This document shows, piece after piece, positions 1-8,441 of a stretch of DNA of 64,000 bases (position 1 is its first letter; the number at the start of each line of letters is the position of its first letter). A model generated the notes under the pieces. The model did no database searches. It saw nothing but the letters and a program-made list of their open reading frames with translations, and was not told where the DNA came from. The stretch is from Labilithrix luteola (GTDB taxonomy: Bacteria > Myxococcota_A > Polyangia > Polyangiales > Polyangiaceae), in assembly GCF_001263205.1 (NCBI RefSeq), contig NZ_CP012333.1, positions 6,500,501-6,564,500 of the forward strand, read 5' to 3'. The translations under genes and the position numbers were made by a program.

Positions 1-100
1 GCGCGTACATCTCGAGGCTCCCCTTGTCGTTCCGCGCGTCGACGATGCGCGCGTGCATGGCGTTTGCGGGCAACGGTGGCAGGGAATTCGAGACAGCCAT
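1..100 (-). CDS. Partial gene, start only (unknown product)
   Basis: A minus-strand reading frame opens with ATG at 100 and runs off the left edge without a stop (first residues MAVSNSLPPLPANAMHARIV). A second in-frame ATG at 58 could be the true start. It is divergent from the LysR gene at 221, the usual arrangement of a LysR regulator and its target. The visible 33 residues are too few to assign a family; the open frame, position and divergence are the only support. Confidence 0.4.
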   Translation of the reverse strand, partial: MAVSNSLPPLPANAMHARIVDARNDKGSLEMYA

Positions 101-220
101 CGATGAGACAGTCTATCAGCCTTTCGGGCTTCCCTGGTGGAGCTGCGCGCCTGGACGGATGACGGGCGGCAGAGCTGCGCGTTCGTTTGGTGGGACCGAA
201 CAATTGGCTAAGCTGCGCGA

Positions 221-1171
221 ATGGATCGGTTCGCGGTGATGAATGCGTTCGTGCGCGTCGTGGAGACGGGAAGCTTCACGAAAGCCGCGGGCGCGCTCGG
301 TGTTTCGCGGGCGACGATCTCGGTCTCCGTCCAGCAGCTCGAAGAGCAGCTCGGCGTTCGTCTCCTCCACCGCACCACGCGCCGCGTGAGTCTCACGAGC
401 GAGGGCCAGCTCTACCACGAGAAGGCCCGCGACGTGCTCGCGAAGCTGGATTCGACGGAGCAGCTGTTTCGTGATGCACAACCGCGCCTCGCAGGCCGTC
501 TCGCCATCGACGCGCCGACGCGCATTGCTCGGCGGGTCATCATCCCCGCGCTCCCCGAGTTCTTGGCCCGTCATCCCGGGCTCGAGATCCATCTCGGCGC
601 GTCGGACCGCACGGTCAACCTCGTCGAGAAGGGCGTGGACGCGGTCGTTCGCGTCGGCCTTCTCCGAGACTCGAGCCACATCGCGCGCCCTCTCGGTGCG
701 GTGGCTCAAGTCAACTGCGCGAGCCCTCGCTACCTGGCCCGGTACGGCCAGCCCGCGGCCGTCGACGATCTCGACGAGCACGTCGTGGTCAATTACGCGC
801 CGAACTTCGCGGGCGTGGGGAGCTGGGATTACGTCGTGAAGGGCGAGGAGCGCTCGCGTCCGATGCGCAGTCTCGTCACGGTGGACAACGCCGAGACGTA
901 CATCGCGGCCTGCCTTGCCGGGCTCGGCCTCATCCAGATACCGATCTACGACGTACGGCATCACCTCGACTCGGGAGCGCTCGTCGCCGTCATGCCACGC
1001 TACTTACCTCCGGCGCTTCCCATCTCTCTCGTCTACCCCAGCCGAAAGCAGGTGCCGCAGCGGCTCAAGGCGTTCGCCACCTGGGTCACCGAGGTCTTCA
1101 AGCGTCACGGCATGCTCGACCTCGAGAGCGGCGCTGGAAGGCCGGAGCGCCGCCGTCGGACCTCTCGCTGA
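221..1171 (+). CDS. LysR-family transcriptional regulator
   Basis: A 316-residue LysR-type regulator, the normal length for the family. The N-terminal winged helix-turn-helix (about residues 1-60, with the typical run GSFTKAAGALGVSRATISVSVQQLEEQLG) is followed by a linker helix and a substrate-binding-protein-like effector domain from about residue 90. The domain closes with the usual PSRKQVPQRLKAFATWV segment of the CrgA/YafC-type subgroup, which often controls neighbouring oxidoreductases. It lies divergent from the truncated gene at the left edge and 121 bp upstream of an SDR gene on the same strand, so either neighbour may be its target. The effector cannot be read from sequence. Confidence 0.93.
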   Translation: MDRFAVMNAFVRVVETGSFTKAAGALGVSRATISVSVQQLEEQLGVRLLHRTTRRVSLTSEGQLYHEKARDVLAKLDSTEQLFRDAQPRLAGRLAIDAPTRIARRVIIPALPEFLARHPGLEIHLGASDRTVNLVEKGVDAVVRVGLLRDSSHIARPLGAVAQVNCASPRYLARYGQPAAVDDLDEHVVVNYAPNFAGVGSWDYVVKGEERSRPMRSLVTVDNAETYIAACLAGLGLIQIPIYDVRHHLDSGALVAVMPRYLPPALPISLVYPSRKQVPQRLKAFATWVTEVFKRHGMLDLESGAGRPERRRRTSR

Positions 1172-1219
1172 TTGTTCATCCAGGCTAACCACTGTGTCGC
1201 CCCCAGGCGTGCTTCCGAG

Positions 1220-1231
1220 CGGTCATGACCG
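1220..1231. promoter_or_regulatory. Perfect 12-bp palindrome upstream of the SDR gene
   Basis: CGGTCATGACCG reads identically on both strands and lies about 60 bp before the SDR start at 1293, with a second small inverted repeat (GTTGC-GCAA-GCAAC) at 1244-1257. The position suits an operator, possibly for the adjacent LysR regulator; that link is inference only. Confidence 0.35.
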
Positions 1232-1292
1232 GGGTTAGACGTAGTTGCGCAAGCAACGCGTACCAACCTCGACTTCGCAAGGAGAGCACGGA

Positions 1293-2048
1293 ATGTCGAA
1301 TCGTTCACTCGAAGGCAAGGTGGCGCTGATCGGCGGTGGCGCGAAGAACCTCGGTGGCCTCATCTCCCGAACGTTCGCCGCGGACGGCGCGAAGATCGTC
1401 GTTCACTACAACAGCGAGGCGACGAAGCGAGCCGCAGACGAAACCGTGGCTGCCATCACCAACGCGGGCGGCGAGGCGTTCGCGGTCCAGGGTGACCTCA
1501 CCAAGGCCGCCAACGTCGCCCGCTTGTTCGAGGAAGGAAAGAAGCGCTTCGGCGGGATCGACATTGCGGTGAACACCGTAGGCAAGGTTCTCCGCAAACC
1601 GATCGTGGAGACGACGGAGGCCGAATACGACGAGATGGCGGCCGTGAACGCCAAGGCCGCTTACTTCTTCATCAAGGAAGCGGGCCGCACGCTGAACGAA
1701 GGCGGCAAGATCGTGACCATCGTGACGTCGCTGCTTGCAGCCTTCACCGACGGTTACTCGACCTACGCCGGTACCAAGGCGCCCGTGGAGCACTTCACCC
1801 GTGCTGCCGCGAAGGAGTTCGCGCCACGACGCATCTCGGTCACGGCTCTGGGCCCCGGACCGATGGACACTCCCTTCTTCTACGGCCAGGAAACGCCCGA
1901 GCGCGTTGCCTTCCACAAATCGCAGGCGATGGGAGGCCAGCTGACCAAGATCGAGGACATCGTCCCGATCGTGAAGAGCCTCGTCACCGATGCCTGGTGG
2001 ATCACCGGTCAAACGATCTTCGCGAACGGGGGATACACCACGCGTTGA
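1293..2048 (+). CDS. SDR-family NAD(P)-dependent oxidoreductase
   Basis: A 251-residue classical-size short-chain dehydrogenase. The start at 1293 is preferred over a frame opening further upstream because AAGGAGA lies 7 bp before it. The nucleotide-binding glycine motif is variant (GGGAKNLGG, residues 14-22), and the usual NNAG is VNTVG (93-97). The catalytic Ser146 and Tyr158-x3-Lys162 are present, so the protein should be active. The C-terminal GQTIFANGGYTTR matches the family ending. It follows the LysR gene on the same strand and a palindrome sits in its leader. The substrate is not predictable. Confidence 0.9.
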   Translation: MSNRSLEGKVALIGGGAKNLGGLISRTFAADGAKIVVHYNSEATKRAADETVAAITNAGGEAFAVQGDLTKAANVARLFEEGKKRFGGIDIAVNTVGKVLRKPIVETTEAEYDEMAAVNAKAAYFFIKEAGRTLNEGGKIVTIVTSLLAAFTDGYSTYAGTKAPVEHFTRAAAKEFAPRRISVTALGPGPMDTPFFYGQETPERVAFHKSQAMGGQLTKIEDIVPIVKSLVTDAWWITGQTIFANGGYTTR

Positions 2049-2057
2049 GGGCGTGCC

Positions 2058-2744
2058 TCAACGCGGAAGCTTGGCGAGCCGCGTGGCGTAGGTCGTGCGC
2101 AGACGGGCGGCGTCGGGATCGCCTGGCGAGAGCTCGAGGACGACCTCGGCGAGGTGCACGGCGAGCTCCCAACCGTAGGCCTGGGGAAGAATCCGTGCCC
2201 CCTCGGTCTCCAGGCCGAGCTTGGTCGCGACGTCTTTGAGCTTGGCGACGAGTGCGTTCTTCAGCGTGGCGGATCCCGAGCGCTCGACGAGCCGACGGAT
2301 ATCGTCGAGTCGCCACGCCTCGTAGAGCGAGAACTCCTGACTCAGCTCTTCGTGCAGTTCGGCATCGGTACGCGCTCGCGGGTTTTGAAAGTGCAGGGTG
2401 AATCGAAAGGGCTTGCCCTCTTCGAGCCCTGTCTCGTCGAAGAGCGGCCGAGCGGACCGGCGAGGATCGTAGCCCGCTCGCTCGAGTGCTTTGGGGGTCT
2501 GTTCCATCACGAGGGGCGCCAGGATCGACGCGATGACACGACCCTCCAGCATCGGTCGGACGGCGGACATCGGTGCGCTGCCGCGGGGATGTCCGGGCAC
2601 CTTGAGCTCTCGTCGGATCTCGTCGTACTCACGTTCGAAAGCTGCGTCGACGTCCGCGGCTGAGACGACGACATCGAGCTCGACGTCGTCGTAGAGGGCC
2701 GAGGTGTCTCGCGGCTTGGGCGGGGCCCAGTCTGTTTCTCCCAC
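2058..2744 (-). CDS. Stand-alone trigger-factor ribosome-binding-domain-like protein
   Basis: A 228-residue soluble protein with no signal peptide or membrane segment. Residues 20-130 resemble the N-terminal domain of trigger factor: a beta-rich opening, then a loop VPGHPRGSAP (49-58) in the position of the ribosome-binding signature GFRxGKxP, then the helices and final strand (GKPFRFTLHFQNPRA). The two conserved positive residues of the signature are only partly kept. There is no PPIase domain; the C-terminal 100 residues are helical and unrecognised. It is much shorter than true trigger factor (about 430 residues). Convergent with the SDR gene, with 9 bp between them. The family link is inferred by eye from the motif and its surroundings. 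Confidence 0.7.
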   Translation of the reverse strand: MGETDWAPPKPRDTSALYDDVELDVVVSAADVDAAFEREYDEIRRELKVPGHPRGSAPMSAVRPMLEGRVIASILAPLVMEQTPKALERAGYDPRRSARPLFDETGLEEGKPFRFTLHFQNPRARTDAELHEELSQEFSLYEAWRLDDIRRLVERSGSATLKNALVAKLKDVATKLGLETEGARILPQAYGWELAVHLAEVVLELSPGDPDAARLRTTYATRLAKLPR

Positions 2745-3131
2745 GCGCTCAGCCTACGCGGCCGCCTTCGACCTGCCAATCCGGTGCATGTTCGCGCCCA
2801 GGAGCACGTGCCGTATCTTTCGTATTCATGCTTCGTATTTGTGATTCCATCGAATGCGTCATGCACGATCCACGCTGCGCGCATGCGCGTCGTCTGGCGC
2901 GGCGACACAACTGCGGTGGGCGCTCGGGGAGGCGTCCAGTCGGTTTGCGACGAGGTTCGTCCGCGCGAGCCAGAGAGAGACGCGCGCCGCGACCAAGGCC
3001 GAGCTCGAATCGCGAGAAAGGGGCGGTCGTTTTCAGCGTAAGGGCCTGAGCGTGAACCTTCGGAGCTCGAGCGAAGGTCTGCCGCACGGGCCTGTGGTCT
3101 CGTGAAGCGACGCTTATGCTAAGTTTGGGTC
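2745..3131. other. Intergenic region between divergent genes
   Basis: A 387-bp stretch without a convincing gene, between the divergent trigger-factor-like gene and the PAS-LuxR gene. It presumably holds both promoters; a weak extended -10-like TATGCT at about 3116 is close to the PAS-LuxR start. No clear hairpin or repeat was seen. Confidence 0.5.
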
Positions 3132-3935
3132 GTGCCCCCGTTGCGTGGTCGAAAGCCTCGCGTTCCAACGGCTCCCGGCACGGCTCCCGGCACGGCTCCC
3201 GACTACCGGGCGCTGGTCGAGACCGCGGGTGACATTCTCTACATGCTCGACTTGCAGGGGCGTTTCACGTTCCTGAATCCTGCAGCCGAGCGCGTGCTCG
3301 GCTACACGCTCGTCGAAACGATCGGCAAACCGTTCACCGACTTTCTGACGCCGGAGGGGGCACGCGCTGCTCTTGCACACTTCCAGCAAGGCTTGTCGGG
3401 GACGGACCACACGCCCTTCTTCGAAGTGGAGGCCCACCGCAAGCGCGGGGGGACGGTGAATCTCGAGATCCGCGCAGCAAGTCTGGTTCATGACGGCAAG
3501 CTCGTCGGGCGGCAGGGCATCGCGCGTGACATCACCGAGCTCAAGGCATTGCAGGCGAAGGTCGAACAGCGCTCGAAACGCCTCGCGTTGCTCGAGGAGC
3601 GCTCGCGCATCGCGATGGACCTCTACACCCGCTTGCTCGAGCTGACGCGTGAAGGCCTCGACGACGACGAGGCTCCCGACCACGCGCTCGAACAGATGCA
3701 CCAGGCCGTCAGGCGCTTCCGCGCCGAGAAGGTCGGACTGACGGGCGCGGACGTGCGCATTCTCGAGCTGCTGGCGAAGGGCCTTTCGAATCGCGAGATC
3801 GCGGCGAAGATTCATCGAAGTCCGAATACGATCAAAGACCAGCTCAAGCGGATCATGCAGAGGCTCGGGGCGAAGCGTCGTACGGACGCGGTGGCGACTG
3901 CGCTGAACATGGGCGTCATCGCGCGCGAGCTTTGA
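3132..3935 (+). CDS. PAS-domain LuxR-type transcriptional regulator
   Basis: A 267-residue cytoplasmic regulator starting at GTG. A proline/threonine N-terminus carries a small tandem repeat (GTAPGTAP, from 12-bp DNA repeats at about 3170-3205). A PAS domain (about 25-130: DILYMLDLQGRFTFLNPAAERVLGY ... RQGIARDIT) follows, then a helix likely to form a coiled coil (135-165), and a C-terminal LuxR/NarL-type HTH (about 200-260: LTGADVRILELLAKGLSNREIAAKIHRSPNTIKDQLKRIMQRLGA). There is no receiver domain or transmembrane segment, so it probably senses an internal cue through PAS and binds DNA directly. A 27-bp interrupted palindrome lies just downstream at 3987-4013. Confidence 0.92.
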   Translation: MPPLRGRKPRVPTAPGTAPGTAPDYRALVETAGDILYMLDLQGRFTFLNPAAERVLGYTLVETIGKPFTDFLTPEGARAALAHFQQGLSGTDHTPFFEVEAHRKRGGTVNLEIRAASLVHDGKLVGRQGIARDITELKALQAKVEQRSKRLALLEERSRIAMDLYTRLLELTREGLDDDEAPDHALEQMHQAVRRFRAEKVGLTGADVRILELLAKGLSNREIAAKIHRSPNTIKDQLKRIMQRLGAKRRTDAVATALNMGVIAREL

Positions 3936-3986
3936 CGCGGTCGCATCGTCCGCGCGGGACGGGACCGCGAGCGTGAAACAAAGCAC

Positions 3987-4013
3987 CGAATGGGTGTCAC
4001 AAACACCCGTTCG
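3987..4013. promoter_or_regulatory. Interrupted palindrome between PAS-LuxR gene and M28-like lipoprotein gene
   Basis: CGAA-t-GGGTGT, a 5-base centre, then ACACCC-g-TTCG: two nested perfect inverted repeats (10 of 11 arm positions pair). It is 51 bp after the PAS-LuxR stop and 42 bp before the next start. It could be a terminator hairpin for the upstream gene, although no T-run follows, or a dimer operator in the leader of the lipoprotein gene. Confidence 0.5.
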
Positions 4014-4054
4014 GGCGATTGCGCACCTACCGCTCGAGGGCGGACCATCGAGGC

Positions 4055-5644
4055 ATGCGAATCGCCGTGCGTCATTTCTCGAAGGCCCTCACGCTCGGAT
4101 TCGGTGCCCTCGGCCTCGTCGGCCTTTCACTCGCCGCCGCGTGCAGTGACGACGACGTGGGCGCCAACGTGACGCCGGATGCGTCGACGGACACAGGCGT
4201 TGGGCCGGGCGAGATGGACGCGGCCGATTCTGCGCTGCCGCCGGTCAGCGGAGTCACCGTGGACGAAACGCAGTTTCTCGGCGCCGACCAGCTCCAGCAA
4301 TGGCAGGTCGATCTCGACAATCGCGGCTTGCGCGCAACCGGATCGGTCGCTCACGAGGGGTACGTCGACGAGCTGATGGCTCGACTCTCGGCTGCGGGCG
4401 TTCCTCAGCTCCATTTCGAGAACGTGCCCCTCACGCGGTGGTCGGTCGATTCGTGGTCGCTCGAAGTCACGAGCGGTGGAAATCCGGGCGCCGTCGAGAC
4501 GGCCTCGTACATTCCGTACTCCGGGCAGACGCCGACGGAAGGCGAGACGGCGCCGCTCGTTGCGTATTCGGAGGCGGCCGCGACAGGAGGCCAGCTGGCC
4601 GGGAAGATCGTGCTCTTCCAGGTGCCCAAGGCGCCGGTCACGCTCGGAGTCTTCCAAGCGCTGTCTCTTCGCACCTACGACCCCGCGCAGACCGTGTCGC
4701 CCTCGACGCCGTACGATCGCTCCTACATGGCGATCGGCGCACTGACGGCGTTGCTCGAGAAGCTGCAAGCAGCGGGCGCTGCGGGGGCCATCGGTGTTCT
4801 CGATGCGCCTGCGGTCACGGCGCACGGAACGTACTTCCCGTACGACCGCAAGATCCGCCAGGTGCCGTCGCTGTTCGTCGACCGGGTGGTGGGCGCACGC
4901 TTGGCGGCGGAGATCGGTTCGCAGGTGAAGTTGACGTTGCCGGCAAAGGTGGAGACCGTCCAGACGCGAAATCTGATCGGCATGATTCCCGGAGCGACTG
5001 ACGAGCTCACCGTCGTCAACAGTCATACCGACGGAACGAACGGAATCGAAGACAACGGGCCGAATGCGATCGTCGGTATTGCCAAATACCTGAGTCGCGT
5101 GCCGAAGGCGGAATTGCCGCGATCGATCATGATTCTCCTCTCGTCGGGGCATTTCGCAGGAGGCGCGGGCGCAGAAGCGTTCCTTGCGGCGCACCGCGAC
5201 GACGGACTGACCGCGCGCATCGCTTCGATCCTCACCATCGAGCACATGGGGGCGCAGGAGTGGTTGCCCGACGATTCCGGAGTACTGGCTCCGACGGGCA
5301 AGCCGGAGCCCTCGGCCATCTTCATGCCCAACGTGACCCCTCTCGTCGATGCTGCCTACGCCGCGCTCGAAAGGGCGGACGCCGCGCCAAGCTTCGTCAT
5401 GCCGCCTCTCAATCCGAACGCCGATGGCGCCGCCGATACGGCTGCGTGGCCCGGCGAAGGCCAGTACTTCTGGGCCCAAGGACAAATCACGACGGCGAAC
5501 TACATCACCGGGCCCACGTACTTGCTGAACTGGGGCATCACCACCGCCGACAAGGTCGACTACGCCCGCATGCGGCGAGAGGCGGTCTCGTTCACGCAGA
5601 TGCTGCTCGATCTGAGTCGGATCCCCGCCAGCTCGCTGAGGTGA
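4055..5644 (+). CDS. M28-like peptidase-fold lipoprotein
   Basis: A 529-residue exported lipoprotein. The start at 4055 gives a compact signal peptide ending in the lipobox LAAAC (Cys30), then a low-complexity Asp/Ser/Thr linker. The body resembles M28 zinc aminopeptidases with an inserted PA-like part (residues about 150-300). NLIGMIPGATDELTVVNSHTDG gives His324/Asp326 and Asp333 in EDNGPNA follows, like metal ligands of the family; IEHMGA carries Glu396. The catalytic Glu pair normally found in the GEEQGL-type motif is replaced (SSGHFAGGAGAEAF), so peptidase activity is uncertain. It may be a divergent or non-catalytic member. Convergent with the next gene. Confidence 0.8.
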   Translation: MRIAVRHFSKALTLGFGALGLVGLSLAAACSDDDVGANVTPDASTDTGVGPGEMDAADSALPPVSGVTVDETQFLGADQLQQWQVDLDNRGLRATGSVAHEGYVDELMARLSAAGVPQLHFENVPLTRWSVDSWSLEVTSGGNPGAVETASYIPYSGQTPTEGETAPLVAYSEAAATGGQLAGKIVLFQVPKAPVTLGVFQALSLRTYDPAQTVSPSTPYDRSYMAIGALTALLEKLQAAGAAGAIGVLDAPAVTAHGTYFPYDRKIRQVPSLFVDRVVGARLAAEIGSQVKLTLPAKVETVQTRNLIGMIPGATDELTVVNSHTDGTNGIEDNGPNAIVGIAKYLSRVPKAELPRSIMILLSSGHFAGGAGAEAFLAAHRDDGLTARIASILTIEHMGAQEWLPDDSGVLAPTGKPEPSAIFMPNVTPLVDAAYAALERADAAPSFVMPPLNPNADGAADTAAWPGEGQYFWAQGQITTANYITGPTYLLNWGITTADKVDYARMRREAVSFTQMLLDLSRIPASSLR

Positions 5645-5665
5645 TGCATGCACATGACCGCGCCC

Positions 5666-7081
5666 TCAAGGCACGGGCTCGTCGAAATGCACGCACCAGT
5701 TGTAGAGCGGGTCGCCGTTTCGTGATGCTGTCGAATCGGAATCACGCAAGTTGCCACGGGGGCCCGTCTTCGGACCACCCGGGGCGCCAGGAATTCCTCG
5801 GTAGGCGTAACGGAGCCTCGCGTTCGCGCCGGTCGGGGCCGAAAAGAGGGTGATGGTCACGGTGTCGGCCGACGACACCACGATCTCGTCGATTCCGGGC
5901 GTGACATCCGAATCATCGACGTATTCGAAGCCGTAATTGCCTGGATCGGTCACGCGCGTGGTGTCGAGCGCGAGCGGAGGTGATGGCACGTGGAACGTCA
6001 CTGTGATGACGGCTCCTTTGCGCGTGATCGTCCGCGGACGAATGGGCTCCCAAGGCTTGCCTTCCATCACGACCCGCCGGTACGCTTTCGCGTAATCCTC
6101 GCCCATATGGCGATATCCCACGTTGGTGAGGTGGACGCCGTCAGGGGCATACGGCAAGTGATACTTCGGGCCGACGAGAACGATCTTTCCTCCCGAGGCG
6201 ACGTGCGCCGCGAGCTGCGCGAGTGGGATTGCGCTCGTCGTGGAGAGCGGCGTCCCGAGCTTCGTCCAGCTCGACATTTGCGTCTGGAACATCGGAATCG
6301 GTTCCGACTGTCCGGTGAGGGCTTTTACATCTGCTTCGTAGTCGGCCTGCCACTGCGCGAGATCGGCGGCGTAGTTCGCGTTCAGGGCGACGTGGTCGCT
6401 CTCACCGTGAACGTTCGTGACCGCACGAACGACGTAGCTCTTGCCGGCGTCCGTGGTGAGAGCCTTTCCGGCGGTGACCTGCGCCATGCCGGTGGCGTAC
6501 GCGCTGGTGCCCTTCTTGAGGCCGCTGTACGCGATGCCCCCGAGGCCGTGAACGCTGACGAGGAGGTCGTGGCTGGTCTTGCCCGCCGGCTGATCGACCA
6601 GCAAGGACTCGCGAGCCATCTTCGTCACGAGGTTCGCCATGCCGCTCGACATCGTCTCGACCGCGATGGTGGTGCCGGTGCACAAATCACCTTCGACCAG
6701 CGGAATGAAGCTCGTCAGCCCGGTGGCCTCGGTCATGACGCCGGTGACGAACGAGAGGTTGTCGTAAGGTTGCGTGAGGGTCAGCGGCGGGGTTCCCACG
6801 GAGCCGACGGACAGACTCTGGCCCGTTCCGAGCACGTGGTTGATGTCGTAGTGGACGAACGAGGGCGACAACCTGTGATCGTCCTCAGGGGGCGCCGCGC
6901 TATCGCCGCCGTCGGTCAATGGTGGAGGCGTCTCGACGTTGGAGGCGTCGGAGCGTTCGCCGTCCGTGGTCGTTGGACCTTCGCCCGACGACGACGATGA
7001 CGACGCACTGCACGCTGCGCCGATTGCGATACAAGCTCCGAAGGCGACCAGTGCACAAGCGCGCAAGCGAGCCGATGGCAT
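5666..7081 (-). CDS. SGNH/sialate-O-acetylesterase-like lipoprotein
   Basis: A 471-residue exported protein; the start at 7081 gives a signal peptide with lipobox IGAAC (Cys24), while a GTG at 7111 would add ten residues. A Ser-rich linker leads to a domain with the blocks of the SGNH carbohydrate-esterase group: GTGQSLSVG (nucleophile Ser in GQS), VHGESDH (block with Gly/Glu-Ser) and DGVHLTNVGY (Asp-x-x-His of the catalytic dyad). The C-terminal 100 residues look like an added beta-sandwich domain. It probably deacylates extracellular glycans; the substrate is unknown. Neighbouring genes on both sides also encode lipoproteins. Confidence 0.82.
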   Translation of the reverse strand: MPSARLRACALVAFGACIAIGAACSASSSSSSGEGPTTTDGERSDASNVETPPPLTDGGDSAAPPEDDHRLSPSFVHYDINHVLGTGQSLSVGSVGTPPLTLTQPYDNLSFVTGVMTEATGLTSFIPLVEGDLCTGTTIAVETMSSGMANLVTKMARESLLVDQPAGKTSHDLLVSVHGLGGIAYSGLKKGTSAYATGMAQVTAGKALTTDAGKSYVVRAVTNVHGESDHVALNANYAADLAQWQADYEADVKALTGQSEPIPMFQTQMSSWTKLGTPLSTTSAIPLAQLAAHVASGGKIVLVGPKYHLPYAPDGVHLTNVGYRHMGEDYAKAYRRVVMEGKPWEPIRPRTITRKGAVITVTFHVPSPPLALDTTRVTDPGNYGFEYVDDSDVTPGIDEIVVSSADTVTITLFSAPTGANARLRYAYRGIPGAPGGPKTGPRGNLRDSDSTASRNGDPLYNWCVHFDEPVP

Positions 7082-7167
7082 GCCTGAATCGATATACCTC
7101 GACAAGTCCACCGGCGCGAGGACGCGACGCAGTTAAGGTGTCCGGGGCTTGGTGCCAGGGGGGAGAG

Positions 7168-8235
7168 TCAGCGAACGTAGACTTCCATAGGCTCGTTGCC
7201 GCCGGTCGCGGTGTTGTTGTACGTCCAGCTCGAGTGGGTGTCGATGAGGTGGAATCCGAAGCCACCCCAATCCCAGTAGACGCCAGGCCACCTCTGCGCG
7301 CCGATCGCGGCGTTCGCATCCGCGTTGAAGAGGAGGTGGTTCGCGTCGGCGAGAGGACCGGTCCACAAGCCGACCTGGTCGTTCCCCGTGATGTCGTAGT
7401 TCACGACCACGCCCTGGCGGAGGTTCGTGATCGGCGTCGAGTTGGGCGTACTCGTCACCGATTTGGTGGCAGCTTGACCCGTCGAACGCACGTGGATCTG
7501 CGAGGAGACCGCAGCGATGGCTTTCACGACGTCGATCGCCAGGTAGCCCTGGCCGCCGCTTGCCAGCGCAGGCACCGAGGAGAGGGCGACCGGCCCCATG
7601 CCGTTCGTCGACATGAGCAGCGTCCAACCGCCGACGTGTCCGTGTCCGTCGTCATAGGTCATGTCGCACTGCGCGACGAGTGGGGTGACCGTCCCGTTGC
7701 CGTCCGGATCGACGAGGTAGGTGCCGCTGGCCGTGCCGGGGAAGTCCGTGAGCAACGCGTTGCAGCTCGCGCGATTCGCGCAGTCGATGACGACGTCGGT
7801 GACGTCTGCCTCGCTGACCGTTCCGGCGGCACTCTTCACTTTGCAGACTTGATGCTGTGGGAAGCTACGAATGGTGACCGCGTAGCTTGAGCCGCTCGGC
7901 CGCGGCGTCGCGAATTCGAACGCGGTCGCGCCGGGCGCGATCGTGAGGTCGTCGCTGCCGCTCTGCTGGATCACGAGCCCCGCGTTCGCCGCGTTGAGGA
8001 TCGTTCCTTTGACCTTGAACGTCCGCGTCGTGGTGTCGGTGGCGTCGGTCTGCGCATCACCGAGCGGCGCGCGAGCATCTCCGGTGCCGGGCGCGAAGTT
8101 GGATTGTCCAGCGTCGAAGGTGGTGGGCGGCGAGGAGCTCGAGCTGTCTTCGCATGCCGCAAGGCCGCCGAGGGCCGTGAATGCCGCGAACGGAGACACG
8201 AGGGCGACGACGACCGAGGCACGAGTGAGGTTCAC
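7168..8235 (-). CDS. Fibrinogen-like-domain lipoprotein
   Basis: A 355-residue exported lipoprotein. GTG at 8235 is chosen because AGGAGC lies 8 bp upstream and it yields a normal signal peptide ending LGGLAAC; an upstream ATG at 8295 has no such support. A Ser/Thr/Asp linker, then a beta-sandwich-like region (about 75-140), then a C-terminal domain that opens like fibrinogen-related domains: CNALLTDFPGTASGTYLVDPDGNGTVTPLVAQCDMTYDDG...GGWTLLM. The typical disulfide Cys spacing is present at the domain start. Such domains usually bind glycans or proteins at surfaces. Divergent from the reductase gene at 8442. Confidence 0.82.
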   Translation of the reverse strand: MNLTRASVVVALVSPFAAFTALGGLAACEDSSSSSPPTTFDAGQSNFAPGTGDARAPLGDAQTDATDTTTRTFKVKGTILNAANAGLVIQQSGSDDLTIAPGATAFEFATPRPSGSSYAVTIRSFPQHQVCKVKSAAGTVSEADVTDVVIDCANRASCNALLTDFPGTASGTYLVDPDGNGTVTPLVAQCDMTYDDGHGHVGGWTLLMSTNGMGPVALSSVPALASGGQGYLAIDVVKAIAAVSSQIHVRSTGQAATKSVTSTPNSTPITNLRQGVVVNYDITGNDQVGLWTGPLADANHLLFNADANAAIGAQRWPGVYWDWGGFGFHLIDTHSSWTYNNTATGGNEPMEVYVR

Positions 8236-8316
8236 GAAGAAGCTCCTGGCTATGCTGGAAGCTAGACCGCTACGACCTTGGCTCCAAGGCTGCATGACGT
8301 CAACCGAGTAGCCTTG

Positions 8317-8341
8317 TCACCCGCGTCATCGCTCGGGGTGA
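8317..8341. repeat. Small inverted repeat in a divergent promoter region
   Basis: TCACCC at 8317-8322 and GGGTGA at 8336-8341 form a 6-bp stem with a 13-base loop, between the divergent lipoprotein gene (start 8235) and the reductase gene (start 8442). A TTGACA-like -35 element overlaps the right arm (8342-8347) but no good -10 follows. Weak evidence for an operator. Confidence 0.25.
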
Positions 8342-8441
8342 TTGACACTAAGAGATAGAGATGGAAGCCGGCGAAGCTCCTGGCGGTGCGTGATAGCGCC
8401 GCGTCGCGAATCGCGCGAAGCGGCTCTATCGTCCATCCACC

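Noticed and set aside
24..239. Short plus-strand frame before the LysR gene
   Set aside because: No ribosome site, no domain, overlaps the LysR start; the minus-strand frame from 100 is a better candidate gene.
4055..7081. Neighbouring hydrolase-like lipoproteins as one operon
   Set aside because: The two genes are convergent, so they cannot share a transcript; they are listed separately.
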